Notes: generated by a model not told the origin, from the letters alone. A stretch of DNA of 5,650 bases from Lachnospiraceae bacterium (GCA_017390645.1 JAFPAZ010000017.1:1-5650); one strand, 5' to 3'; counted from the first letter of the stretch, positions 1-5,648 are shown. A program made the numbers and translations.

Positions 1-2391
1 AATCTGCTGACAAATTCTATGACTGTAGAGGGAAGTGTTTCTCCTGAAACGGTGATTGACGCAGTTGTTAAGGCAGGGTATGGTGCAGCACTTGACTCAC
101 CTCAAAAGGAAATATCAGCCAAAGAAGCAAGTGGAACGGAAAAAAACGAGAAAACACTGGTTGCCCGTCTGGTTTCTTCCATCACTATCCTTGTGATTCT
201 AATGTATATTTCCATGGGGCATGTTATGTGGAACTTCCCGTTACCGGAAATCATCAGCCGGAATCCACTTATGATCGGTCTTCTCGAACTTATACTTACT
301 GTAATCATTATGGTAATCAACCAGAAGTTCTTTATTAGTGGAATGAAAGGCCTTATCCATCGTGCACCCAATATGGATACATTAGTAGCCATTGGCTCTG
401 CTGCTGCATTCTTATATAGCACTTATATGCTTTTTGTTATGTCGGATGCCATGTATCTTGGGGATATCCTGATGGCAAAGCATAACTTGCACGAATTATA
501 TTTTGAGTCAGCCGGAACCATATTAACCTTAATTACAGTGGGTAAAATGTTAGAAGCCAAAGCAAAAGGAAAAACCACCGATGCTTTAGAAGCACTTATG
601 AAGCTGTCACCGAAAAATGCCGTGGTGATTCGTGACGGAATGGAAACCATAATTCCCATAGAACAGGTTCAGTGCAAAGATATATTGATTGTCCGCCCCG
701 GCGAAACCATTCCCGTGGATGGAAAGGTAATAGATGGATACAGTGCCGTCAACGAAGCTGCCCTGACAGGAGAAAGTGTTCCTGTTGATAAAGAAAAAGG
801 CGATAGCGTTTCTTCCGGAACACTAAACCAGTCCGGAGTGCTACGTTGTGAAGCCATAAGAGTCGGTGAAGACACCACACTTTCCCAGATTATCAAAATG
901 GTAAGTGACGCATCTGCAACTAAGGCCCCCATCGCAAAAATTGCCGATAAAGTATCCGGCGTGTTTGTACCTGTTATCATCGCCATTGCAACTGTCACTA
1001 CGATTGTGTGGCTGATGGCAGGCGAAGAAATCGGCTTCGCATTAGCAAGAGGTATTTCCGTTCTTGTTATCAGCTGCCCTTGTGCATTAGGTCTTGCGAC
1101 TCCTGTTGCAATCATGGTAGGAACGGGAATGGGGGCAAAAAACGGTATTCTTTTCAAAAATGCCACCTCCCTTGAAATGGCAGGAAAAATCCGTACCATT
1201 GCTCTTGATAAAACCGGAACCATTACCAGTGGTCACCCGACTGTAACGGATATTATTCCAATGGACGGTGTAACAGAAACTGAACTACTTAAAAATGCAG
1301 CATCCCTTGAAAAAAACAGTGAACATCCACTTGCGGAAGCTGTTCGAAAGTCAGCCAAGGAAAAAGCGATTCCACTAAAAGAAGTGACTGATTTTCAGAT
1401 TCTTCCCGGCAACGGACTTTTGGCAAAACTTGATGGAAAAAATCTGCTAGGCGGAAACCTGCGCTTTATGAATGAGCAGATTGCAGTTCCTGAAAATATT
1501 GCTAAGACTGCTGATACCCTGTCCTCTCAGGGCAAAACACCACTATTTTTCGCCTATGATGGTAAATTCATCGGAATCATTGCAGTGGCAGATACCATCA
1601 AAGAAGACAGCCGGGATGCCATTCATGATTTGAAAGCAATGGGCATAAAGGTGGTAATGCTGACAGGGGATAACAAGCATACAGCAGAAGCGATCGGAGC
1701 TCAGGTTGGTGTCGATGAGGTTGTGGCAGGCGTCCTGCCCGATGGCAAAGAAAACGTCATCCGTGAGCTTCAAAAGAAGGGAAAAGTGGCAATGGTGGGT
1801 GACGGAATTAACGATGCTCCTGCACTGACAAGGGCTGATGTTGGTATCGCAATCGGTGCAGGTTCCGACATCGCAATCGATTCGGCAGATATTGTTCTTG
1901 TGAAAAGCAGTCTTGCAGATGTACCTGCTGCTGTCCGTTTGAGCCGTGCAGCCCTGCGAAATATTCACCAGAATCTGTTTTGGGCATTCTTCTACAATAC
2001 TCTCGGCATACCTCTTGCTGCCGGCTTATTTATTCCAATCTTCGGATGGACTTTAAACCCGATGTTTGGTGCAGCCGCCATGAGCCTTTCCAGCTTTTGC
2101 GTGGTTACGAATGCCTTGCGGCTTAACTTAGTAAAAATCAAAACCAATCAACCCCAACCAATCAAAAAGGAGATAAAAACAATGAAAAAAGTGATGAAAA
2201 TTGAAGGAATGATGTGTGGACATTGTGAAAAACACGTAAAAAAAGCTCTTGAAGCAATCCAAGGTGTGGAGGAAGCGGTGGCAGATCACACTGCCGCAAC
2301 TGCAACACTTACCCTTTCTTGCGAGGTTGCTGACGAAGCCTTAAAGAACGCAGTGGAAGAAGAAGGTTATCAGGTTTTATCTATCGAATAA
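1..2391 (+). CDS. copA: Copper-exporting P1B-type ATPase CopA, 5' partial, with C-terminal HMA domain
   Basis: Pumps Cu(+) out of the cytoplasm at the cost of ATP; an inner-membrane protein of the P1B-1 class. The frame is open from base 1 and the first residues, NLLTNSMTVEG, match the second half of an N-terminal HMA domain, so the true start lies upstream and the ATG at 19 is internal; roughly 40 residues are probably missing. Numbering from base 1 (796 residues): TM1-TM4 at about 55-185, actuator TGES at 256-259, ion-binding C359-P-C361 in TM6, phosphorylated D403 in DKTGT, the H442-P443 adenine-contact motif, TGDN at 555, GDGIND from 600, Y665-N666 in TM7 and MSLSS at 694-698 in TM8. CPC, YN and MxxSS together are the Cu(+) signature. 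After a 20-25 residue polar linker a second HMA domain carries M-C739-G-H-C742. All catalytic residues are present, so the pump looks functional. Copper-responsive control (CsoR or CopY type) would lie upstream, outside the window. Confidence 0.96.
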   Translation, partial: NLLTNSMTVEGSVSPETVIDAVVKAGYGAALDSPQKEISAKEASGTEKNEKTLVARLVSSITILVILMYISMGHVMWNFPLPEIISRNPLMIGLLELILTVIIMVINQKFFISGMKGLIHRAPNMDTLVAIGSAAAFLYSTYMLFVMSDAMYLGDILMAKHNLHELYFESAGTILTLITVGKMLEAKAKGKTTDALEALMKLSPKNAVVIRDGMETIIPIEQVQCKDILIVRPGETIPVDGKVIDGYSAVNEAALTGESVPVDKEKGDSVSSGTLNQSGVLRCEAIRVGEDTTLSQIIKMVSDASATKAPIAKIADKVSGVFVPVIIAIATVTTIVWLMAGEEIGFALARGISVLVISCPCALGLATPVAIMVGTGMGAKNGILFKNATSLEMAGKIRTIALDKTGTITSGHPTVTDIIPMDGVTETELLKNAASLEKNSEHPLAEAVRKSAKEKAIPLKEVTDFQILPGNGLLAKLDGKNLLGGNLRFMNEQIAVPENIAKTADTLSSQGKTPLFFAYDGKFIGIIAVADTIKEDSRDAIHDLKAMGIKVVMLTGDNKHTAEAIGAQVGVDEVVAGVLPDGKENVIRELQKKGKVAMVGDGINDAPALTRADVGIAIGAGSDIAIDSADIVLVKSSLADVPAAVRLSRAALRNIHQNLFWAFFYNTLGIPLAAGLFIPIFGWTLNPMFGAAAMSLSSFCVVTNALRLNLVKIKTNQPQPIKKEIKTMKKVMKIEGMMCGHCEKHVKKALEAIQGVEEAVADHTAATATLTLSCEVADEALKNAVEEEGYQVLSIE
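2167..2172 (+). promoter_or_regulatory. Internal Shine-Dalgarno AAGGAG ahead of the CopZ-like start
   Basis: AAGGAG lies within copA, nine bases before the in-frame ATG at 2182, inside the linker between TM8 and the C-terminal HMA domain. It is read as Lys-Glu using AAG and GAG, although the gene mostly uses AAA and GAA. The surrounding bases are A-rich and unlikely to fold, which favours ribosome access. Confidence 0.5.
2182..2391 (+). CDS. Possible free CopZ-like copper chaperone made from an internal start in copA
   Basis: The last 69 codons of copA form a complete HMA domain that begins with its own ATG at 2182, in the same frame and sharing the stop. Sixty-nine residues is the usual length of stand-alone CopZ. 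The product would start MKKVMKIEGMMCGHC, with the Cu(+)-binding pair C12 and C15, and end at a normal HMA terminus (GYQVLSIE). A good ribosome site lies nine bases upstream. CopZ carries Cu(+) to CopA and to copper-sensing repressors. What is seen is a ribosome site plus a domain of exactly chaperone size; that it is translated separately is inference. The alternative is that the domain exists only as the C-terminal extension of CopA and that the AAGGAG codons are chance or a fossil of an ancestral copA-copZ pair joined by loss of a stop codon. Confidence 0.45.
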   Translation: MKKVMKIEGMMCGHCEKHVKKALEAIQGVEEAVADHTAATATLTLSCEVADEALKNAVEEEGYQVLSIE

Positions 2392-2484
2392 AACTGCTTT
2401 TTCAAATCACCACAATCTCAGTGTCGTTATTGTTACACCCAATACCTTCTTTAGATATTTTTCAAAATAATACTATTTTTACGT

Positions 2485-2528
2485 AAAAAAGAACCTTTGT
2501 AAAACGCTGTTGAATTACAAAGGTTCTT
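2485..2528. terminator. Intrinsic terminator between convergent copA and the AAA gene
   Basis: A perfect 12-bp inverted repeat, AAGAACCTTTGT (2489-2500) and ACAAAGGTTCTT (2517-2528), encloses a 16-base loop. Read on the minus strand the stem is followed by a run of six T, making it a good terminator for the AAA gene, whose stop is about 90 bases upstream. Read on the plus strand it is followed by GCTTTTC, a weaker U tract that could still end copA, whose stop is about 95 bases upstream. Probably bidirectional. The 93 bases between copA and this hairpin hold nothing I can identify. Confidence 0.75.
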
Positions 2529-2579
2529 GCTTTTCAGTGGTGTAAAATTTTACCATAATTTTCTTGTTATGACGAGGCA

Positions 2580-2609
2580 ATTCTTTCGAGAAAGAATACC
2601 ATATTTTTT
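2580..2609 (+). terminator. Weak hairpin plus T-run, possible second terminator for plus-strand transcripts
   Basis: ATTCTTT (2580-2586) and AAAGAAT (2591-2597) pair perfectly around a CGAG loop, and on the plus strand a run of seven T follows five bases later. The stem is AT-rich and the gap to the T-run is longer than ideal, so this is a backup terminator at best. It lies just past the stop codon of the minus-strand AAA gene. Confidence 0.35.
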
Positions 2610-2616
2610 TATGATC

Positions 2617-4482
2617 TTATGCCTTCTCAATCAGCACAGTTTTCCCTTCAAAGGCAAAACCATATTTATATATCCTGTCTTCCGGTATGCCTTTTGCAAG
2701 CAGGGCTGCATCGTATTGTTTTTCCTCTATCTGGGCAAGTGCTGCCTGGGCTGTTTCCTCTAAAGACGCTTCTCTTTTGGTGTTAAATACCTTAAATTCC
2801 AAAATAATCGCCGGATTTTTTTCCGGATTCTTTGGCTCCATTACAACATCATATCTGCCAAAACCACTTTCCCTATTAGAAGTCACGATGTATTCCTTTC
2901 GAAAATCTACCATTAACCCTAATACAAATCCATGATAAAACCGTTCCGGCTGCGCCTTTTTTGATGCCCGTTTTCCGGTATCAAAACTACTGAACAGTTC
3001 AAGGCTCATCTGATTCATATATTCATTCATGGCATCCACATCCTGCATCAGCATCGCCTTTATAAATTCATTATAATTTTGCTTGTCTTTCTTAAACCAG
3101 GATTTTACCATACCGGCAAACATAACTTGCACTTCACGATTGGTCACTGCCAGTTCGTAACAAGGTTCTTCCTCCGGTTCAAGATTTTCCATTCGATCAT
3201 AATCCAGTATCTTTAAATAACCGCTTGCCACCAACAGGCTCCAAACTGCTTCTTCATTATCATTCAACTGGTTATATACGATTTGTTCATCGATGGCAAC
3301 CTGCAAATGGTTTCCTAAAAGCAACTCTTCAAACTGCTTCTTTATGGTACCATTTCCCTCCCGAATCAGCTTTCCCACCAGACTGTTGGAACTGGTATTG
3401 GCCCAATAGGTTTCATATTCACCTTTATTTAAAAAGTTAAGAATGGACCATGGATTATAAATATCCCTGTGTTTTCCAAATACGAAACCATCATACCATT
3501 TCTTGACTTTTTCCTTTTCTTCTCCCATTCCCACTGCATCTAGTGCTGCAAACACTTCTTCTTCTGTGAATCCAAAGGATGTGGCGTATTTATTTGATGT
3601 GGTGGTTACTACTTCAAGGTTGTTTAAGTCTGAGAAAACCGACTCTTTCGAAACTCTGGTGATTCCGGTCATAATGCCCCGGCCCATATAAGGATTGGTC
3701 TTAAAGGTAGCATTAAAGAGACTTCTGATAAAAGCCACCATCTCATCCCAGAATCCATTTACATAGGCTTCCTGCATCGGGGTGTCATACTCGTCAAGAA
3801 GGAGGATGACCTTTTTCCCATAATGACGGAATAGAACATCTGACAAACGGTGCAGTGATGAACAAGCCTCAAAAGCATCCATTTCCCTTGCCATCCGGCT
3901 TACATATTCCTTTTCATTTTGGGACAATTTATCACTTTCTGTTAAAAAAGCATATTTTTCAAACTGAAGCATCAGCAATTCAATGATTCGTCTTTTGGTA
4001 GATTCAAAGTCCGTTTCTTTTACCCTTGCAAAAGAAAGGCTAATCACCGGATAAGTACCCTGAAGATTCCGATATTTTTCTTCTTCCCAGATATAAAGCC
4101 CTTCAAACAAATCTCCCCTGTCTGCATAATCCACAGAAAAAAATTCTTCCATCATAGACATATTCAGGGTTTTACCAAAACGACGTGGGCGGGTAATTAA
4201 AGTTACATCATCGCCACTTTCCCACCATTCCTTAATGAATGAAGTTTTATCGATATAGAAATTATGATTCTCACGCAATTTCAAAAAATCCTGAATTCCA
4301 ATCCCTACTGTATTGGTTAGATTTGCTGTATTTATACCTCTTTCTTCCGTTTTCAGTTTTCTTGTATTGGTTGTATTCTCCGTATTCTCTGTAGTTTTCG
4401 TATTCTCTGTAATTTTCGTATTCTCCGTAATTTTCGTATCCGTCATATTTTTTATATCGGCTTTGTTTTTCGTATCCGTCAT
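2617..4482 (-). CDS. AAA-ATPase-like protein with C-terminal PD-(D/E)XK nuclease-like domain
   Basis: A 621-residue cytosolic protein of the AAA-ATPase_like (DUF1703/PDDEXK_9) family, which is frequent and often multicopy in clostridia and Bacteroidetes. Its biological role is not established. Residues 1-57 are a polar, Thr/Asn/Glu/Lys-rich extension made of hexapeptide repeats. The conserved region starts at about 59 (VGIGIQDFLKLRE, then FYIDKT). A Walker A-like RPRRFGKT lies at 98-105 (K104, T105), Walker B VILLLDEYD at 225-233 (D230, E231), then GITRVSKES at 273-281 and WYDGFVFG at 329-336. The C-terminal domain shows D545 in GRYDVV and E562-F-K564 in ILEFKV, the PD-(D/E)XK D...ExK pattern, followed by a Q584-I...Y590 helix typical of the family. 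All expected key residues are present, so it looks intact. The ATG at 4482 has GGAAGG 12 bases upstream, a loose spacing; the only nearby in-frame alternative is the ATG at 4446, with no ribosome site. It has its own promoter and terminator and is flanked by metal genes to which no link is visible. Confidence 0.88.
   Translation of the reverse strand: MTDTKNKADIKNMTDTKITENTKITENTKTTENTENTTNTRKLKTEERGINTANLTNTVGIGIQDFLKLRENHNFYIDKTSFIKEWWESGDDVTLITRPRRFGKTLNMSMMEEFFSVDYADRGDLFEGLYIWEEEKYRNLQGTYPVISLSFARVKETDFESTKRRIIELLMLQFEKYAFLTESDKLSQNEKEYVSRMAREMDAFEACSSLHRLSDVLFRHYGKKVILLLDEYDTPMQEAYVNGFWDEMVAFIRSLFNATFKTNPYMGRGIMTGITRVSKESVFSDLNNLEVVTTTSNKYATSFGFTEEEVFAALDAVGMGEEKEKVKKWYDGFVFGKHRDIYNPWSILNFLNKGEYETYWANTSSNSLVGKLIREGNGTIKKQFEELLLGNHLQVAIDEQIVYNQLNDNEEAVWSLLVASGYLKILDYDRMENLEPEEEPCYELAVTNREVQVMFAGMVKSWFKKDKQNYNEFIKAMLMQDVDAMNEYMNQMSLELFSSFDTGKRASKKAQPERFYHGFVLGLMVDFRKEYIVTSNRESGFGRYDVVMEPKNPEKNPAIILEFKVFNTKREASLEETAQAALAQIEEKQYDAALLAKGIPEDRIYKYGFAFEGKTVLIEKA
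4359..4482 (-). repeat. 18-bp tandem repeat encoding a hexapeptide array at the AAA protein N-terminus
   Basis: About seven units of 18 bp run from the start codon inward. The best units are at 4395-4412 and 4413-4430, which differ at one base (TTTTCGTATTCTCTGTAA on the plus strand); 4377-4394 matches at 15 of 18, and outer units are degenerate. The 16-base segment at 4467-4482, containing the start codon, is repeated exactly at 4431-4446, 36 bp away, giving MTDTK twice. The encoded peptide follows the pattern (T/E)(D/N)TK(I/T)T. Since 18 is a multiple of three, copy-number change would alter length without shifting the frame. Confidence 0.85.
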
Positions 4483-4525
4483 TCCTATTCACATCCTTCC
4501 AAAATCCCTCTTGTTTGTTATGGTT

Positions 4526-4554
4526 AGTATAACGGATTTCCTTTTAAAATGCAA
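4526..4554 (-). promoter_or_regulatory. Sigma-A-type promoter of the AAA gene
   Basis: On the minus strand, TTGCAT (4554-4549) and TATACT (4531-4526) are separated by exactly 17 bases; each matches the consensus at five of six or close to it. Transcription would begin near 4519, giving a leader of about 37 bases to the ATG at 4482. No operator-like dyad overlaps it. Confidence 0.72.
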
Positions 4555-4591
4555 CGTTTCTTAATTGGACATTTCCTCCAAAAATCTCACG

Positions 4592-4635
4592 AAAAAACGA
4601 CCTCCCAAAGTTAGAATTCTAACTTCAGGAGGTCG
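4592..4635 (-). terminator. Strong intrinsic terminator of the ZIP gene
   Basis: CGACCTCC (4598-4605) pairs with GGAGGTCG (4628-4635). After a symmetrical CA/CA mismatch the stem continues into the perfect 18-base palindrome AAGTTAGAATTCTAACTT (4608-4625). On the minus strand six T follow directly (4597-4592). The hairpin starts about 33 bases after the ZIP stop codon. There is no U tract on the plus strand, so it is directional, and it separates the ZIP transcript from the AAA promoter just downstream. Confidence 0.9.
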
Positions 4636-4667
4636 GCTATCCATATTAACCGAAAGTTTAACCCCTT

Positions 4668-5444
4668 CTAGCCTAGTGCCACATCCAAAACCATCATAAT
4701 CAAAAATCCTACAGCAAAGCCAATGGTAGTAATATTACTATGTTCTCCCTCGGAGGCTTCCGGTAAAAGTTCCTCCACCACCACATATATCATAGCCCCT
4801 GCTGCAAATGCCAGAAGATAAGGAAGGATTGGTTGTAAAATTCCCATTAAAAGAATGGTAACCCCTGATGCAATTGGTTCCACAATTCCTGAAATCATTC
4901 CATAGGAAAAGGCTTTTTTCTTAGTGACGCCTTCGCTTCTAAGAGGCAGGGAAATAATCGCACCCTCCGGTATATTCTGAATTGCAATTCCAACGGACAA
5001 GGCCAGGGCACCAGCCAAGGTAATATTGCTGTTTTCAGAAAGCAATCCCGCAAACACAACACCTACCGCCATTCCTTCCGGAATATTATGTAGTGTTACC
5101 GCAAGGACAAGCATGGTGGTTTTTTTTAAAGGTACCGGAAGTCCTTCCGGCTTATCGCTGTCTAAATGCATATGTGGTACAAATCCATCCATCAGAAGTA
5201 GAAAACCTATACCCAGCGCAAAACCTACCGCAGCCGGTAAAAACGCCAGTTTTCCCATTCCCTCTGACATATCAATTGCCGGTATCAGCAATGACCATAC
5301 AGACGCCGCCACCATAACACCGGATGCAAAGCCTAAAAGTGTTTTTTGTATCAAAGGTTTTAATTCATTTTTCATGATAAACACACAGGCTGCACCTAAC
5401 ATAGTTCCAATCAATGGAATAAAAATTCCGATTATTACATTCAT
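4668..5444 (-). CDS. ZIP family divalent metal transporter, GufA type
   Basis: Probably imports Zn(II), with possible Fe(II) or Mn(II) transport, across the cytoplasmic membrane; the substrate cannot be read from sequence. The protein has 258 residues, close to ZupT (257), and about eight hydrophobic segments. TM4 carries the metal-site motif H119-N-I-P-E123-G, and TM5 carries Q156-N-I-P-E160-G followed by LPLRSEGVTKKKAF and E189-P. Glutamine in place of histidine at the start of the TM5 motif, together with LPLRSEG, points to the GufA subfamily rather than ZupT proper. A short loop with H91-M-H93 lies before TM4. The ATG at 5444 is chosen because GGGGAG lies six bases upstream and the hydrophobic N-terminus begins there; an in-frame ATG at 5510 would add 22 charged residues encoded over the promoter. 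The gene is followed by its own strong terminator, so it is the last gene of its transcript. Confidence 0.93.
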   Translation of the reverse strand: MNVIIGIFIPLIGTMLGAACVFIMKNELKPLIQKTLLGFASGVMVAASVWSLLIPAIDMSEGMGKLAFLPAAVGFALGIGFLLLMDGFVPHMHLDSDKPEGLPVPLKKTTMLVLAVTLHNIPEGMAVGVVFAGLLSENSNITLAGALALSVGIAIQNIPEGAIISLPLRSEGVTKKKAFSYGMISGIVEPIASGVTILLMGILQPILPYLLAFAAGAMIYVVVEELLPEASEGEHSNITTIGFAVGFLIMMVLDVALG

Positions 5445-5450
5445 AATACG

Positions 5451-5456
5451 CTCCCC
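5451..5456 (-). promoter_or_regulatory. Ribosome binding site that fixes the ZIP start
   Basis: GGGGAG, within AAGAGGGGAG on the minus strand, sits six bases before the ATG at 5444. Neither the in-frame ATG at 5465 nor that at 5510 has a comparable site, which decides the start. Confidence 0.8.
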
Positions 5457-5496
5457 TCTTTTCATTCTTTTGTTTACTTCTTCTAATTTATGAAAT

Positions 5497-5525
5497 AGTA
5501 TGGCATACATATGCCTTCATGTCAA
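5497..5525 (-). promoter_or_regulatory. Probable promoter of the ZIP gene
   Basis: A perfect -35 box TTGACA (5525-5520) is followed after 17 bases by CATACT (5502-5497), a four-of-six -10 box; TACTAT at 5500-5495 is an alternative with 19-base spacing. Transcription would begin near 5490, leaving a leader of about 45 bases. A weak -10 under a perfect -35 suits a regulated promoter. The spacer holds a perfect dyad. Confidence 0.55.
5502..5515. promoter_or_regulatory. Candidate operator palindrome in the ZIP promoter
   Basis: GGCATA (5502-5507) and TATGCC (5510-5515) form a perfect 6-2-6 inverted repeat between the -35 and -10 boxes of the ZIP promoter. A dimeric repressor bound here would block RNA polymerase. 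The half-site does not match a Fur, Zur or MntR box I know well, so the regulator is not named. The sequence TGCCATA recurs once upstream, on the distal side of the -35 box (minus strand, about 5545-5539). Confidence 0.4.
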
Positions 5526-5555
5526 TCATACAAAAAATATGGCACATCTTGTCAA
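5525..5555 (-). promoter_or_regulatory. Possible second, distal promoter for the ZIP gene
   Basis: A second perfect TTGACA (5555-5550) lies 30 bp upstream of the first and is followed by TATGAT (5530-5525), a five-of-six -10 box, but with 19-base spacing, two longer than optimal. It lies within the 3' half of the small ORF at 5526-5636. It may be a weak tandem promoter or a coincidental -35. Confidence 0.3.
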
Positions 5556-5636
5556 CATACACCGTATTTTCACACTGGAGCGAATTCCAGCCACCATCAA
5601 AACTACAATAATTCCAATAATAATGATATCTTCCAT
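5526..5636 (-). pseudogene. Probable 5' remnant of a small FeoB-associated-type membrane protein
   Basis: A 36-codon ORF with a strong start: AGGAG (5648-5644) seven bases before the ATG at 5636. The first 23 residues (MEDIIIIGIIVVLMVAGIRS, then SVK) are a single membrane helix ending in basic residues, typical of the N-terminus of small FeoB-associated (PF12669-like) proteins and of clostridial relatives that continue into a Gly/Cys-rich metal-binding tail. Here the tail is replaced by 13 residues without that character (IRCMLTRCAIFFV), encoded by DNA that also holds TTGACA promoter-like boxes. The other two frames do not restore a Cys/Gly tail, so this is not a single frameshift; a deletion that joined the 5' end to the ZIP upstream region is more likely. 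It could instead be a genuine 36-residue membrane peptide with two cysteines near its end. The family assignment is from memory of the N-terminal pattern. Confidence 0.45.
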
Positions 5637-5643
5637 AACTATT

Positions 5644-5648
5644 CTCCT
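5644..5648 (-). promoter_or_regulatory. Ribosome binding site of the small membrane ORF
   Basis: AGGAG on the minus strand, seven bases before the ATG at 5636. Canonical sequence and spacing indicate that this ORF start was, or is, a real translation start rather than a chance ATG. Confidence 0.6.

Noticed and set aside
669..1968. Long minus-strand open frames inside copA
   Set aside because: They lie opposite a strongly conserved coding region, lack ribosome sites and recognisable domains, and are antisense shadows.
19..2391. ATG at 19 as the true start of CopA
   Set aside because: The frame is open back to base 1, the residues before and after it continue the second half of an HMA domain, and no ribosome site can be seen, so the gene starts outside the window.
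4359..4482. CRISPR-like array at the tandem repeats
   Set aside because: The 18-bp units are directly adjacent with no spacers and encode an in-frame hexapeptide repeat.
4271..4492. Tyr/Glu/Asn-rich 73-residue frame from a GTG at 4492, minus strand
   Set aside because: It is the same 18-bp repeat array read in a second frame. The purine-rich site lies only two bases from the GTG, and past the repeat the frame has no conserved features.
4313..4564. Very hydrophobic plus-strand frame opposite the repeat array
   Set aside because: Its Val/Phe/Ser-rich repeats are the antisense reading of the array; it has no ribosome site and covers the AAA gene promoter.
5026..5493. Plus-strand 155-residue frame opposite the ZIP gene
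   Set aside because: Low-complexity Ser/Pro/Ile/Thr composition is what the antisense of a membrane protein gives, and no start signal is present.
4668..5510. Longer ZIP protein starting at the ATG at 5510
   Set aside because: The extra 22 residues are charged and encoded by promoter-like DNA, there is no ribosome site, and the ATG at 5444 has GGGGAG at good spacing and gives the normal family length.
5572..5590. Small inverted repeat CTGGA/TCCAG within the small ORF
   Set aside because: A 5-bp stem without a U tract, within coding sequence; expected by chance.
5612..5636. AT-rich segment resembling a Fur box near the small ORF start
   Set aside because: The run of ATT and GAT triplets is explained by Ile/Asp codons of the membrane helix, and the dyad symmetry of a Fur box is missing.
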